Shown here: one piece after another, positions 16,614-25,667 of the stretch
Position numbering within the stretch: the stretch's first letter is position 1
Layout of the letters: each line of letters opens with the position of its first letter
Assembly (NCBI GenBank): GCA_963794265.1
Contig: CAWCDJ010000003.1
Span: 496,001 to 560,000, forward strand
Reading direction: 5' to 3'
Length of the DNA stretch: 64,000 nt
DNA from: CAWCDJ01 sp963794265
GTDB lineage: Bacteria; Acidobacteriota; Terriglobia; Bryobacterales; Bryobacteraceae
Made by a program: the position numbers and the translations under genes
The notes under the pieces: generated by a model
Databases searched by the model: none
The model's input: only the letters and a program-made list of their open reading frames with translations
What the model was told of the DNA's origin: nothing

Positions 16614-19064
16614 TTAATTTCGGTACAGCAGGGTCGGAGTCCACACGTACTTGCCCGACGTGTCGATGTAACCGTACTTCCCGTCTTTTGTAGAGACGAA
16701 CGCGAGCCCGTGATGAAAATCTTCGGCGCGCATTAACGGCATCGGCTGGATCACCATCTTGCCGGACGTGTCGATGTAACCCCAATTGCCGCCCACCATC
16801 ACTGCCGCCAATCCTTCAGAAAAATGAAAGGTGAGGTCATACTTGGGCGTGATCACGGTGTCGCCGCTGCGGTCGATGAAGCCGTATTTGTTTCCGAACT
16901 TCCATCTGGCAAGGCCATTGACGAAGTCACCCCATACCGTCGCGCAATCGGCGTCACCAGGTGAGACTTTGGGCTGCAGAACCATCGTGCCACGTGCATC
17001 AACATAACCGCAGCTTCCGGTCCGGTTTACCGGGGCCAATCCATCAGAAAATGAGCTCGCCCACTGAAATTTCGGCTCCACCACCCATCGTCCCGCCTTA
17101 TCGATATGGCCCCAGCCATCGTCGCCGGAAGCAGACTTGGTAACCGCTGCCAAACCTTCGGAGAAGGGATAGGCATACGTAAACTGTGGTGCAATTACGA
17201 CTTTGCCGGTTCTATCGATGTATCCCTTCTTCCCTTGGACATCGATCAAAGCTAGGCCATCGTGAAAGGCACTCTCCGCGCTGTCGCTTCCGATGTTGGT
17301 GTGCTCGCCGAAACTCGGGTCCGTCCGTTCATCGATAACGATGGCACCAGTCTTGTCGATGAACCCCCACTTGGCGTTGGGGCCCAGCCGAGAACCGGAG
17401 ATCTGCACGCGCGCCAATCCCTCGGAAAATTCTTGGGCCCACGGGAACCGTGGCTCAATGACCACTGCGCCGTTCTTGTCGAGGAAGCCCCACTTTTGAT
17501 CTCGCTCAAAACGGGCCAAGTCTTCGGAGAAATCGCCAACGGCGTCGAAGCAGAGCGGGATCGCGATCCTGCCAGTCTTGTCGATGAAACCGCCTCGCCC
17601 GTGTTCTTCCACTGGGAACAGCGGTTCGACGACGGCCAGAGCGGTAACCTTTGTACGATTTGCCGCCATGCATACCTGATCCCGCGGTGTTCGCTCTGCT
17701 GCAAGTACTCCATCAGCCGTAATCTCTCGGCCGGAGCAGCCACCATAGTTCATTTTGTATTCAGCGCATTCTCCCGCTGCGAAATCAGCAGCGGTCCACT
17801 TGAGTAGCCCAGACGGACCACCGAAGCGCCAAAGGAGCATGTGCTTGTCCGGGAAAAGAATCCAGTACGTCTCCGAGTACGTATTGCCTACGATGAGGAG
17901 AACAATATCCTCCTGTTGCGCACGCACTTGCTCAATGAGGTCCGATCGGTCTCGGAACTGCATATCCGCGGCGAACGTCCGAAGTGCTTTGTCCCCGAAC
18001 GAACGGTCTTGAACGTACGAGATACGGACCGCAACGCGCGGATTGCCCTTGATGTACTGGCTGAGCCACGGCACCGATAGCACGAGGCTCTCATACTTCT
18101 CTGCGCTGGCGAGAAAGCGCTCGGCGCCCTCAACTTTACCTTGCACTTGCTGGAGAACGAGCGCCACGCTGACACCCGGAGGAAAAGAAGATTTGCGGAG
18201 TGTCGCGTGGAGATTTATCTGTTCCGGTTCACCCTTGTACGTGGCCGTTCCGTATTCCGGGTGATGGTATGGGTTTATTTCGGAGGCCACCACCTCGTAG
18301 CGCGTCCTAAGTGCAGCCAGGGTGTCGCCGGCCCGATCTTCGGAACCAAGCAGATTCCATTCGCGTTCGACGGAACGCTTGGTGGTTTCCACGAGTTCAT
18401 AAGCGAAGGTCGAGCCACGCAAGCGGTCCCTGTTGGGCGACTTCTTCCCAAGCAGGTCGGCGACGGCCCTGGAGATATTTGCGTTGTAGCTCTGTTCACC
18501 CTGCGGTCCAACCGACCAGGGAAGCATGAACGGGTAATAGGAGTGCGTTTCCGCTCTCAGTTTTGCGCCATCATCGAGGGTCACCTCCACGGTAGCCCTT
18601 GGATAATCGTCCGTCCTTACGTAGTTGAATAGTCTAGGGACGATTCGCGCGATTTTCTGACGATCTTTCAGTGTTTCGGCGAGCAGAGCTCGCTGGCTTG
18701 CGGTGGCCCTAGCAACCTCCATCCGGAAGCGGCCTTTCTGATCGGCGATTTGCTCATCGAGCCACGCGGGTGTGATCCCGACATTTGCAGGGTCCGGCGC
18801 AGAAATGGTCGAAGCTTTCAGTGCGGCTATCAAGGCGTTTACTTTAGACTCGTCCACTCGTTTGCCGTTGCATACCAGTGTTCCATTCTTCTTGCGAATC
18901 GAAATGGATTCATCCTTCGGTGTCCCGAGGCCGCCCCAGCCGGAACGGATTGTGATCTCGCGAACTTGCACCTGAGCGCCGGCCCACCCAGATACGAACA
19001 CCAAAATCGATAGCAGACCGAAGCTGCGGCAAGCGATGGCGTGCACGAATCCATTATCGGACAC
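16614..19064 (-). CDS. Exported WG-repeat protein
   Basis: 816 residues. Signal peptide (SFGLLSILVFVSGWAGAQ). Residues 30-470 have no family I recognise. Residues 490-810 are WG repeats: GGFIDKTGRIAIP, WGFLDKNGAVVIEPRF, WGFIDKTGAIVID, KGYIDRTGKVVIAPQF, WGHIDKAGRWVVEPKF, CGYVDARGTMVLQPK, YGFIDRSGDTVITPKY, WGYIDTSGKMVIQP and YGYIDTSGKYVW, nine or so units of about 40 residues, each followed by 'FSEGLA'-type linkers. WG repeats fold as short beta blades and are found in surface, toxin-linked and uncharacterised proteins. GTG start at 19064, or GTG at 19046. By eye its base composition is less GC-rich than the left-arm genes, suggesting separate acquisition. Confidence 0.85.
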   Translation of the reverse strand: MSDNGFVHAIACRSFGLLSILVFVSGWAGAQVQVREITIRSGWGGLGTPKDESISIRKKNGTLVCNGKRVDESKVNALIAALKASTISAPDPANVGITPAWLDEQIADQKGRFRMEVARATASQRALLAETLKDRQKIARIVPRLFNYVRTDDYPRATVEVTLDDGAKLRAETHSYYPFMLPWSVGPQGEQSYNANISRAVADLLGKKSPNRDRLRGSTFAYELVETTKRSVEREWNLLGSEDRAGDTLAALRTRYEVVASEINPYHHPEYGTATYKGEPEQINLHATLRKSSFPPGVSVALVLQQVQGKVEGAERFLASAEKYESLVLSVPWLSQYIKGNPRVAVRISYVQDRSFGDKALRTFAADMQFRDRSDLIEQVRAQQEDIVLLIVGNTYSETYWILFPDKHMLLWRFGGPSGLLKWTAADFAAGECAEYKMNYGGCSGREITADGVLAAERTPRDQVCMAANRTKVTALAVVEPLFPVEEHGRGGFIDKTGRIAIPLCFDAVGDFSEDLARFERDQKWGFLDKNGAVVIEPRFPWAQEFSEGLARVQISGSRLGPNAKWGFIDKTGAIVIDERTDPSFGEHTNIGSDSAESAFHDGLALIDVQGKKGYIDRTGKVVIAPQFTYAYPFSEGLAAVTKSASGDDGWGHIDKAGRWVVEPKFQWASSFSDGLAPVNRTGSCGYVDARGTMVLQPKVSPGDADCATVWGDFVNGLARWKFGNKYGFIDRSGDTVITPKYDLTFHFSEGLAAVMVGGNWGYIDTSGKMVIQPMPLMRAEDFHHGLAFVSTKDGKYGYIDTSGKYVWTPTLLYRN

Positions 19065-19394
19065 AGGAGTGCGAAAGTGTGCGCGATAGCGGGTGGGGTC
19101 TTGCTTGCTTCGAGCGTGGATCGGGCAGAAATCGCGATAAGGCGTTCAACTTGAAGCGAAACGCCCGATGGTGAGAGTTGGCTTGCCAATGCAATTGCAG
19201 CGATTCCGACAGCTTATAAAGGGGGGCAAACCTCCTAGCGGCACTCAGGAACGCAGCACCACACCTCCCAGAGTAAGGGTTCGTCGAAGATGCCCGCCCG
19301 AACAGGACGGGCGCTGTGTAGTTTCCAGCAGCGCCGTTTTCGGATAGAGCAACGCAAATCGAAAGCCGGCCAAAACTGCACAGTCACCACCGCC
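19065..19394. other. 330-base divergent intergenic region
   Basis: Separates two divergently transcribed exported-protein genes and so must hold both promoters. I could not pick out a consensus -35/-10 pair with confidence and see no repeat or RNA structure. Confidence 0.4.
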
Positions 19395-20483
19395 ATGTCC
19401 TCGCGTTACTCTTATACTGTCATGCTCCTTCTTCTCCTGACCGCGCTCTTCTACGCGCAGGTGCCGTCCTCCGCAAACGCGCCCCTGTACCACGTCGGAA
19501 CCGGCGTGTCCGCACCGAAAATGATGTACTTCCCGACGTGCGAAATGCCCGAACTTGCTCGCAGACTGCGAGCTCAAGGTAACGTTACTCTCTCGCTGGT
19601 TGTAACTGCCGAAGGAGCCATTCGCGACGTGCGGGTTATTAAATCCGCTGGATACGGTATGGACGAATTGGCCGTCGATTGCCTCAAGAAAACACGGTTC
19701 AAGCCCGGCGAGAAGGATGGGGCGCCAGTTGATGTTGAATTTTTGACTGGCCGGGACTTCGGCATGACCCCGCGATCTCGCCTCTGGGGTGCAGGACCGA
19801 TGATGTTCTCAGATACCGAGGGCGTTACCAACCCCGTGTTGAAATCCGGTGCCGTGCCTACGTCCGAACGAGAACCAGGAGATGAGATCGTATTGTTCGA
19901 GTTCACAGTCGACCCCAAAGGGCAAGTCCGCGACATTCAGGCTCTCGAAGGCAGGGAGTCGACCTCACTGGCTGTCCTCACCAAGAGCCTCTCTAGCTGG
20001 AAATTCACGCCAGCCTCCGGTGCTTCCGGGCCAGTCGCGGCCACGGGCAAGGTGGTCTTCATAAAGGGTGAGGACTACTTTCGCTACCGCGTCTACACCT
20101 CCTTTCGCGATTCCGGTGACGTTCATCCGCCCGAACCGAAGCCCGCGGTGGGCCCTGCTGCTCCCGCATCGGTGTTAACCGTCACCCTGCGCCCAAAGAT
20201 CAACCTCGAACCGGAGGAAGCCACAAAATACCTGATTAACCTCGTGCCGCCGGAATACCCTGCCGACGCAAAGGCAGCGCGAGTCCAGGGAACCGTTTCC
20301 CTTAGCATCACGATTGATACGGACGGGAGCGTCAAAGAGACCAAGGAAATCAGCGGCCCGCGCGAATTGATCGCAGCGGCAACCGCGGCAGTCAAGCAGT
20401 GGCGCTACAAGCCAGTTGTCTTTCGGGGACAACCTCGTGAGGCAACCACCGTGGTGGACCTCTTGTTCAAGCTTCCAGATTAA
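19395..20483 (+). CDS. Exported protein with three TonB C-terminal-type domains
   Basis: 362 residues from ATG at 19395, which puts a hydrophobic signal or anchor (YTVMLLLLLTALFYAQV) at the N-terminus; the frame is open to 19290. Three tandem TonB_C-like modules: about 45-115 (QGNVTLSLVVTAEGAIRDVR...CLKKTRFKPG), 160-240 (IVLFEFTVDPKGQVRDIQAL...SSWKFTP) and 275-362 (VQGTVSLSITIDTDGSVKET...AVKQWRYKPV). There is no TonB proline-rich linker, so it is not a classical TonB. Such multi-TonB_C proteins are common in Acidobacteria and presumably act in the periplasm. Cargo gene of the island. Confidence 0.75.
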   Translation: MSSRYSYTVMLLLLLTALFYAQVPSSANAPLYHVGTGVSAPKMMYFPTCEMPELARRLRAQGNVTLSLVVTAEGAIRDVRVIKSAGYGMDELAVDCLKKTRFKPGEKDGAPVDVEFLTGRDFGMTPRSRLWGAGPMMFSDTEGVTNPVLKSGAVPTSEREPGDEIVLFEFTVDPKGQVRDIQALEGRESTSLAVLTKSLSSWKFTPASGASGPVAATGKVVFIKGEDYFRYRVYTSFRDSGDVHPPEPKPAVGPAAPASVLTVTLRPKINLEPEEATKYLINLVPPEYPADAKAARVQGTVSLSITIDTDGSVKETKEISGPRELIAAATAAVKQWRYKPVVFRGQPREATTVVDLLFKLPD

Positions 20484-20517
20484 CTCCTACGGTTTACTAA
20501 AGCGCGTGCCAGAGCTA

Positions 20518-21540
20518 TCAGCTCTGCTGTTCCGTCTGCCATTCGGAAAATGCAAACGGGTTTGAGGCATTCAACTGCTCCACGAGATAGGCGGCGTATC
20601 GCTCACGCGCGACAGCTAACAAGCCCAGAAGCCGAAGCTCATCGTCTCGCAGATCGGCTATTGTTCTCGCTCCGGCCAGATAGTCGGTTGATGGGCCGAG
20701 AGATTTCGTGCGAAACTCGTCTGCCCAATCACCGATTCCTGGGTCGTTCTGGATCTGTCCTCGCGCATTCATCTCCGAAACGATACGAGCCGCGTACTGG
20801 AGGGCGACCTCCCTTTCCATGCGCACCTCCCAAGACTCGGCCCCCTGCTTACCTCGCTCTGTTACCTGATCCCGCAGTAGTTCTACAGTCATCGAGAAAT
20901 CCAGCTTTGGAAAATGAGCGAGGGGGACTATCTCCGCATCAAATCCGAGAACCCAACGGAGCAATCGCAGTTGCTCGCACCACTCCACGACACGGCCCCG
21001 CTGCGTCGTACTCCATTGGCCATCCGCTATGCTCGCCAGTTCGAACTCGGGTTGTTCCAGCTTCGTCCAAAGGCCATGGTTTCGCAAGAAACAGTTCTGA
21101 ACCTGCCGCGTGATCACCTGCTCTGTCATTCCGGTTCCGTCCTGACTCGCCAAATAGACCTCACTTCCACCACGAGCCAATAGCGACGCGACTATGAGTG
21201 CCCGTTCGTGCAGGTACGTGCGTACTGGCGCGCAAATGTCGGCCAACTCTTGAGGGCGTAGCCGCTGGTGGCCAGTCAGGGAAGTGTTTAGAATCTCGTC
21301 CTGCTTCTTGTGCCATCGTCGCATCATGATCGCCGCTGCGGTTCCGCTCGCAAATATGAAAGTGTAGAACGCACCCGTCCAGCCATCAGATGCGGTGTAG
21401 GCGATGAATGCTGCGTATGCTAGCAGGTAAAGCGTGAAGAAGGTCGCCTTAGCGGCATAAGAACGTGCCCGCTTGTCTATGCTACTCCGCTGGACGGCAA
21501 TCCAATATGATCGACAGAATTTCCGAACTGAGGCGGCCAT
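20518..21540 (-). CDS. Unrecognised membrane protein
   Basis: 340 residues. Two transmembrane segments near the N-terminus (about 32-50 ATFFTLYLLAYAAFIAYTA and 55-75), then about 265 hydrophilic, mostly helical residues with many Trp, Arg and Glu (AESWEVRMEREVALQYAARI). I recognise no domain; a weak resemblance to DUF4272-type helical proteins is not strong enough to name. Convergent with the TonB_C gene (35 bases between stops). Third gene of the cargo block. Confidence 0.6.
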   Translation of the reverse strand: MAASVRKFCRSYWIAVQRSSIDKRARSYAAKATFFTLYLLAYAAFIAYTASDGWTGAFYTFIFASGTAAAIMMRRWHKKQDEILNTSLTGHQRLRPQELADICAPVRTYLHERALIVASLLARGGSEVYLASQDGTGMTEQVITRQVQNCFLRNHGLWTKLEQPEFELASIADGQWSTTQRGRVVEWCEQLRLLRWVLGFDAEIVPLAHFPKLDFSMTVELLRDQVTERGKQGAESWEVRMEREVALQYAARIVSEMNARGQIQNDPGIGDWADEFRTKSLGPSTDYLAGARTIADLRDDELRLLGLLAVARERYAAYLVEQLNASNPFAFSEWQTEQQS

Positions 21541-21738
21541 GGTGCCAGACTATTGAAGCACGTTGCGAGTGGTGTCAAGCGAGGCCGCCATGGTATTTGT
21601 TTATTTCCCGCGCCACATTCTGTAGGTCCGACCCACCCTGGCGTGATTGATTCCAAGCTAAACGCTTGAGGTGACGGAAGGGAACCGCGGGGCGGGTGTT
21701 GGCGAAGGAGACGCCCAGGACCGCCCTCCTGGCCGCCG

Positions 21739-21758
21739 CGCGCGGAAAACTCCGCGCG
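21739..21758. other. GC-rich hairpin downstream of the S49 protease gene
   Basis: CGCGCGGA at 21739-21746 pairs perfectly with TCCGCGCG at 21751-21758 around an AAAC loop. It lies 75 bases after the S49 stop on the minus strand and lacks a U tract. It may be a transcript-end structure. The rest of 21541-21832 shows no gene. Confidence 0.3.
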
Positions 21759-21832
21759 GGAAAAGGACCGGCCAGCCTATCTGCCGGGTCCGCGTGCGGG
21801 AGGCCGAAGGCCCGCGCCGAACCCGGAGATCG

Positions 21833-23038
21833 CTACCGCGCCAGGCGAATCCCTGCCGCTTCCAGCGTGGCAATCACGGCTTGGGCATTATGCCGGCGGC
21901 GATATTCGGCATACGCCTCGGGGTTGCATTCGTAGTACGAGGCGATGGCCCGCTCCTTGGTCGGGGCGGCTGTAGCGCCGGGCACGTACAGGCCGGGCAT
22001 GCTGGCCCCCCTGAACTTGAGAGCCTGCGCATCGCGCGCCGCCTCGATTTCGATCTCTTTGAACGTTTTCACCTGCATCTCGATTCTCCCTTCTGGTGCC
22101 TGGCTGACCCTGGCCAGGCTGGACGGTTGCGCCTGTCTCCGGGCGGCGGTCTTCACACCGGAAGACTTGGCCGACCGGCGCACGGCGCTCAGAGCGTCCA
22201 AGGCGTCCTCAAAAGTGCCCATCTCATCCGCCAGCAGCGGGATCGCGTTCTCGGCCCATACCACCGCCGCCTGGGTGGCAACGATGCTCTCCTGGCTGGC
22301 GTTACGGTTCCGCGCGACGGTCTCGGTAAAGATTCCGTACTCGCGGTCCACCTCGCTCTGGATATCCGACTGCGCCCGCTCCGACAGCGGCTCGTGCGGA
22401 TTGGCGTCCACCTTGCGCTCCCCGGCGAACACATAGGTGTAGCTGACACCGAGGTTCTTATTGAAGCCCGACTGGTCCATGTGCAGCGCGTACACACCGA
22501 TGGAGCCCACCGCGCCCGTTCGGTTGAGGTAGATCCTGCTGGCCGAACTGGCGATGGCATACGCCGCCGACAAGGCAAGGTCGTTGGCCACGGCCCAGAT
22601 TGGCTTCTGGTTCCGCGCCGAGAAGATGTAATCGGCCAGATCGAAGCACCCGGCAGTCTCGCCACCAGGCGAGTCGACATCGAGCAGGATCGCGGAGACC
22701 GCCGCGTCGGCAACCGCGTTCCCGACTTGACGCTGGATCTGCTCGTAGGAACTGCTCCCGCTCCACGCCGACAGGAACGACGCCCGTTTGAGCAGCGTGC
22801 CCTGCACCGGGATCACGGCGATCCCGTCGATCACGGAATAGTCGCGCTCCTCACCGGCACTGCCGTATCGCGACATGAGCGTGGCCGTGCAGTCCGTGGT
22901 GATGTGCTGTCCCTGCACCGCGTCGGGGTTGATGCCGAGGCGCGGCCCGAGCGCCCTGATGATCACGTCCAGCTTGGGCGGGTGAATCATCAGAGGCGTG
23001 TTGACGAACCGAGAGGCGACGTGGGTGAGGTGGTTCAC
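21833..23038 (-). CDS. S49-family (SppA/ClpP-fold) serine protease, phage head-maturation type
   Basis: About 401 residues. GTG start at 23036-23038 chosen because it overlaps the upstream stop as GTGA; the longer frame to 23203 adds unlikely Arg/Gly-rich residues. Fold motifs: IDGIAVIPVQGTLLKR; LLDVDSPGGETAGCFDLAD with the oxyanion loop; AVANDLALSAAYAIASSA with the Ser nucleophile of S49 peptidases (LSAAYAIA); and NRTGAVGSIGVYALHMD. In phages these enzymes (lambda gpC group) mature portal or capsid proteins. The C-terminal 110 residues (EIEAARDAQALKFRGA, ECNPEAYAEYRRRHN) could be a scaffold-like tail. No portal or capsid gene accompanies it here, which is unusual. Confidence 0.85.
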   Translation of the reverse strand: MNHLTHVASRFVNTPLMIHPPKLDVIIRALGPRLGINPDAVQGQHITTDCTATLMSRYGSAGEERDYSVIDGIAVIPVQGTLLKRASFLSAWSGSSSYEQIQRQVGNAVADAAVSAILLDVDSPGGETAGCFDLADYIFSARNQKPIWAVANDLALSAAYAIASSASRIYLNRTGAVGSIGVYALHMDQSGFNKNLGVSYTYVFAGERKVDANPHEPLSERAQSDIQSEVDREYGIFTETVARNRNASQESIVATQAAVVWAENAIPLLADEMGTFEDALDALSAVRRSAKSSGVKTAARRQAQPSSLARVSQAPEGRIEMQVKTFKEIEIEAARDAQALKFRGASMPGLYVPGATAAPTKERAIASYYECNPEAYAEYRRRHNAQAVIATLEAAGIRLAR

Positions 23039-23700
23039 GCCGCTGTCGGCGCTTTGGGCGCCGCCTCCAGTTCCGCGCCCCGCACCACCGCCAGGCCAGC
23101 AAGCTGCTGGCTCAGCGGAGCCCAATGCTGGGTGGTGCCGCCGACGAGTCCCAGCTCCAGCAGATCGTGAAGCCCGGCGTAGAGGGCAGCGCGCGCCGAG
23201 CAACTCGCCAGGGAGCGGTGGAAGACCCCGCCTTCACCCTGATACTGCCTGATCAGACCCTTGATGGCCTGCAACCGCGAGGCGAGTTCGACCAGCAGCC
23301 GGTCGGCGGCGACGGCTTCCGTCTGGATTTGCTCTGCCACCGCCTGACGGCGCTGCCTCTGCGCCTCCAACCGCGCGTGGCGTTCCTCGCTTTCGATGCG
23401 GCGGATTTCGGCCTCGCCGTATTCCACTGCCGACCGCAGCGCGTCGGCCTGGTGCTCCAGTTTGCGCTCTTCGGCCTCCAGTTTTTCGACTTCTGCCGGA
23501 GAGCTGCCAACACCCAAATGCAACTGGCCCGCGGCGGCGCGGCGGGCGGCGACCTTCTCTTCGAGCGACTTCACCGTGTCCTCAAGTTCGCCGTGCAGGC
23601 CGATGATCCGCTGACACCATTCCTTGGTGCTGATGGGCCTGTCCGCAACCTTTGCGGATTCCCGGTGCGCGGTAGCCGCTACCGCATCATGTCCTCTCAT
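23035..23700 (-). CDS. Coiled-coil island protein
   Basis: 221 residues from ATG at 23698-23700, which overlaps the stop of the small upstream gene by ATGA; the frame is open much further but that part is not credible. Residues 30-170 are rich in Glu, Lys, Arg, Ala and Gln with heptad spacing (KLEAEERKLEHQADALRSAV, SEERHARLEAQRQRRQAVA), so a long coiled coil is likely. Its end overlaps the protease start by GTGA. Position just before the S49 protease would suit a small structural or scaffold protein, but no family is recognised. Confidence 0.65.
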   Translation of the reverse strand: MRGHDAVAATAHRESAKVADRPISTKEWCQRIIGLHGELEDTVKSLEEKVAARRAAAGQLHLGVGSSPAEVEKLEAEERKLEHQADALRSAVEYGEAEIRRIESEERHARLEAQRQRRQAVAEQIQTEAVAADRLLVELASRLQAIKGLIRQYQGEGGVFHRSLASCSARAALYAGLHDLLELGLVGGTTQHWAPLSQQLAGLAVVRGAELEAAPKAPTAA

Positions 23701-23897
23701 TTGGCTGGTTCTCCTTCTCCGTCTCCGGGCCAATGGCGCGTCACCCCGACATGACCGGCTTGAACGCGCACCCGCGCCCAACGGGCTTCGGCTGCACCGC
23801 GAGCGCGCAGATGTCGGGCTTCCGGCGACAGATTCTGAGCCGCGTTCTTCGCGATTCTGCTGAGGTACGCACTGACTTCGGCTGGCACATTGCCCAT
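23697..23897 (-). CDS. Small island protein, 66 residues
   Basis: MGNVPAEVSAYLSRIAKNA, then Ala/Arg-rich helices. No family recognised. Support comes from the ATGA overlap with the coiled-coil gene and from a purine-rich stretch (TAGGTTCCGTT on the minus strand) before the ATG. First gene of the coupled right-arm trio. Confidence 0.5.
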   Translation of the reverse strand: MGNVPAEVSAYLSRIAKNAAQNLSPEARHLRARGAAEARWARVRVQAGHVGVTRHWPGDGEGEPAK

Positions 23898-24031
23898 AAC
23901 GGAACCTAATATGATTATAAATCATTTTTATACAAATTTGTTTTGGTATAAGCGGGTTTCCGCTTGCCTTTCGACGGCCCCCGCTCGATGAATGAGGTGC
24001 TCCAAACGGGAGCAGAACGAGAGGAAACCAA

Positions 24032-24418
24032 ATGACCAACGCAGATACGACCACCGCCGCAGGAACCGCCGCCATTACGCCACAGGGCGCCGCCGTTACG
24101 CCTGCGCCCGCCAAGGCGACCACCAGGGCCACCCAGAAGAAGGCCGCACCCAAGGCCAAAACGGGCAAGAAGGCGGCCCCGACGCTCCGAAAGGAAACGG
24201 CCACGAAACCGGCCAAGGCCAACGGCAAATCGCAGGCGCGGGATGGATCGAAGAAGGCCGCCGTGATCCAGTTGCTCCGGCGCAAGGAGGGGGCGACGGC
24301 GGCCGAGATCGCCAAGTTGACGAAGTGGCAGCCGCATTATGCCGACGTCCGGATTATGCCGACCTGTGTTGGCAACCCGGTCTGTGGGGCGGGAATCGCC
24401 GCGATGGAGTCGGCATAA
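24032..24418 (+). pseudogene. DUF3489 gene, 5' part, interrupted by the RIT element
   Basis: The frame begins with an Ala/Thr/Lys-rich tail of about 75 residues (TTRATQKKAAPKAKTGKKAA) and then the DUF3489 winged-HTH start: SKKAAVIQLLRRKEGATAAE then IAKLTKWQPH, ending in the family motif WQPH at codon 102 (24335-24337). From there the sequence is RIT terminal repeat, which adds an unrelated 26-residue tail to a TAA at 24416-24418. The missing C-terminal third is found intact at 27686-27787. The DUF3489 family is common in mobile elements and its function is unknown. A truncated product might still be made. Confidence 0.85.
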
Positions 24419-24425
24419 TCAGAGA
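24335..24425. repeat. RIT left terminal inverted repeat
   Basis: 91 bases matching the reverse complement of 27564-27654 with five mismatches. It contains the decamer TTATGCCGAC at 24337-24346 and 24354-24363 and its inverse GTCGGCATAA at 24409-24418; these are the likely recombinase-binding units. The first bases coincide with the CAT codon of the interrupted gene. Confidence 0.85.
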
Positions 24426-24477
24426 CGTTTGACCACGTGCTACGGTCTCCTCTTTCAAACCTAGAAGAGGAGTTTTC

Positions 24478-25667
24478 ATGTTGGTCAAACCCATCGAAAC
24501 ACCGGCCGTATGCTCACGCGACGCCCTTTTGCAGGGCTTTGAAGGCGAACTGCTGCAGCAAGGATACCCACCAAGTACCGTTCACAGAAAGAAGAGACTG
24601 TTTGCCGATCTGAGCGATTGGCTGCAGGCTCAGGAATTAACCGCGGGCGATCTGTCATTCCGACTGGCGGATCGTTTCTTACGCGACCGTAGATCCGCAG
24701 GCTTCGCTAGACACAAGACGCACATGACCCTGCGTCCGATCCTTGATTATCTCCATCGACTGAAGCTAGCTCCTCCCCTTGAGGCGCCTGTGGGGGAAGG
24801 CCCTGCAAGCGTAATTCTGGACCGGTACCGGCGCTTTTTGACCATGGAGCGTTCCTTGATAGCCACTACGGTCGAGCGGTATATCGATCGTCTGCGCCCA
24901 TTTCTGGATAGCAGGAATTCTGCAGATGCCCTGGAGCTTGGTAACCTGCGCCCGGCCGATATCATCTCGTTTGTGGTGGCGCGGTGTCCTCGCGAAAGCA
25001 GCAGCAGCGCGAAGTTGACAGTCACGGCGCTTCGGTCGTTCCTTGGCTTTCTTCATCTTGAAGGCATCACGGAAAGATTGCCCGTCGCCGATTGGTGGGT
25101 TTGCCCAAGGGGCTTGAGCCCGATCAGGTTCAGCGCCTACTTGCGTCATGCCATGCAAATACTCCCGTCGGCTGTCGGGACCTTGCCATTCTGACCCTGC
25201 TGGTCCGGCTGGGACTACGACGCGGCGAGGTCGCAAAGCTCATGTTGGACGATATCGACTGGCGAGCGGGCACGATCGTGGTGCGCGGCAAGGGAAACTG
25301 TATAGAACGCGTTCCCTTGCCGCAGGACGTCGGCCTCCGGCTGGTCGAATACCTGGAGCAGGCCCGCCCCATGAACGCACTGGGCCGCGCCGTATTCGTC
25401 AGGTGCGTCGCTCCCTATCACCATCTCACTCCGACTCGCGTGAGCACGATCGTGGCGGATGCTGCACGGCGGGCCGATCTCGGGCGCGTCCACGCGCATC
25501 GCCTGCGCCATACCGCAGCTACGCAACTTTTACGTGCCGGTGCGTCACTACCGGAAATCGGTCAACTCTTGCGTCACGTTCGTACCGGGACGACAGCGAT
25601 CTATGCGAAGGTCGACCGTAACGGCTTGCGCACGATTGCGCGCCCATGGCCGGGAGACGTCCAATGA
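24478..25667 (+). pseudogene. ritA: RIT recombinase A, disrupted by a frameshift near 25095
   Basis: Tyrosine recombinase read in two frames: 24478 to about 25098 (core-binding region, FLTMERSLIATTVERYIDRL, ITERLPVADWW) and from about 25092 to 25667 (LPKGLEPDQVQRLLASC, GLRRGEVAKLMLDDIDW with the first Arg, HAHRLRHTAATQLLRAG with HxxR, LLRHVRTGTTAIYAKVD with His and Tyr). The combined length of about 396 residues fits a RIT A protein. One base seems missing in the TTGGTGGGTTTGCCC stretch. No canonical -1 slippery heptamer is in frame there. All catalytic residues lie in the second part. It could be a real decay event or a sequencing error. Confidence 0.8.

Noticed and set aside
25085..25110. 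Programmed -1 frameshift in ritA
   Set aside because: There is no X XXY YYZ heptamer in the incoming frame and no obvious downstream pseudoknot; simple base loss is more likely.
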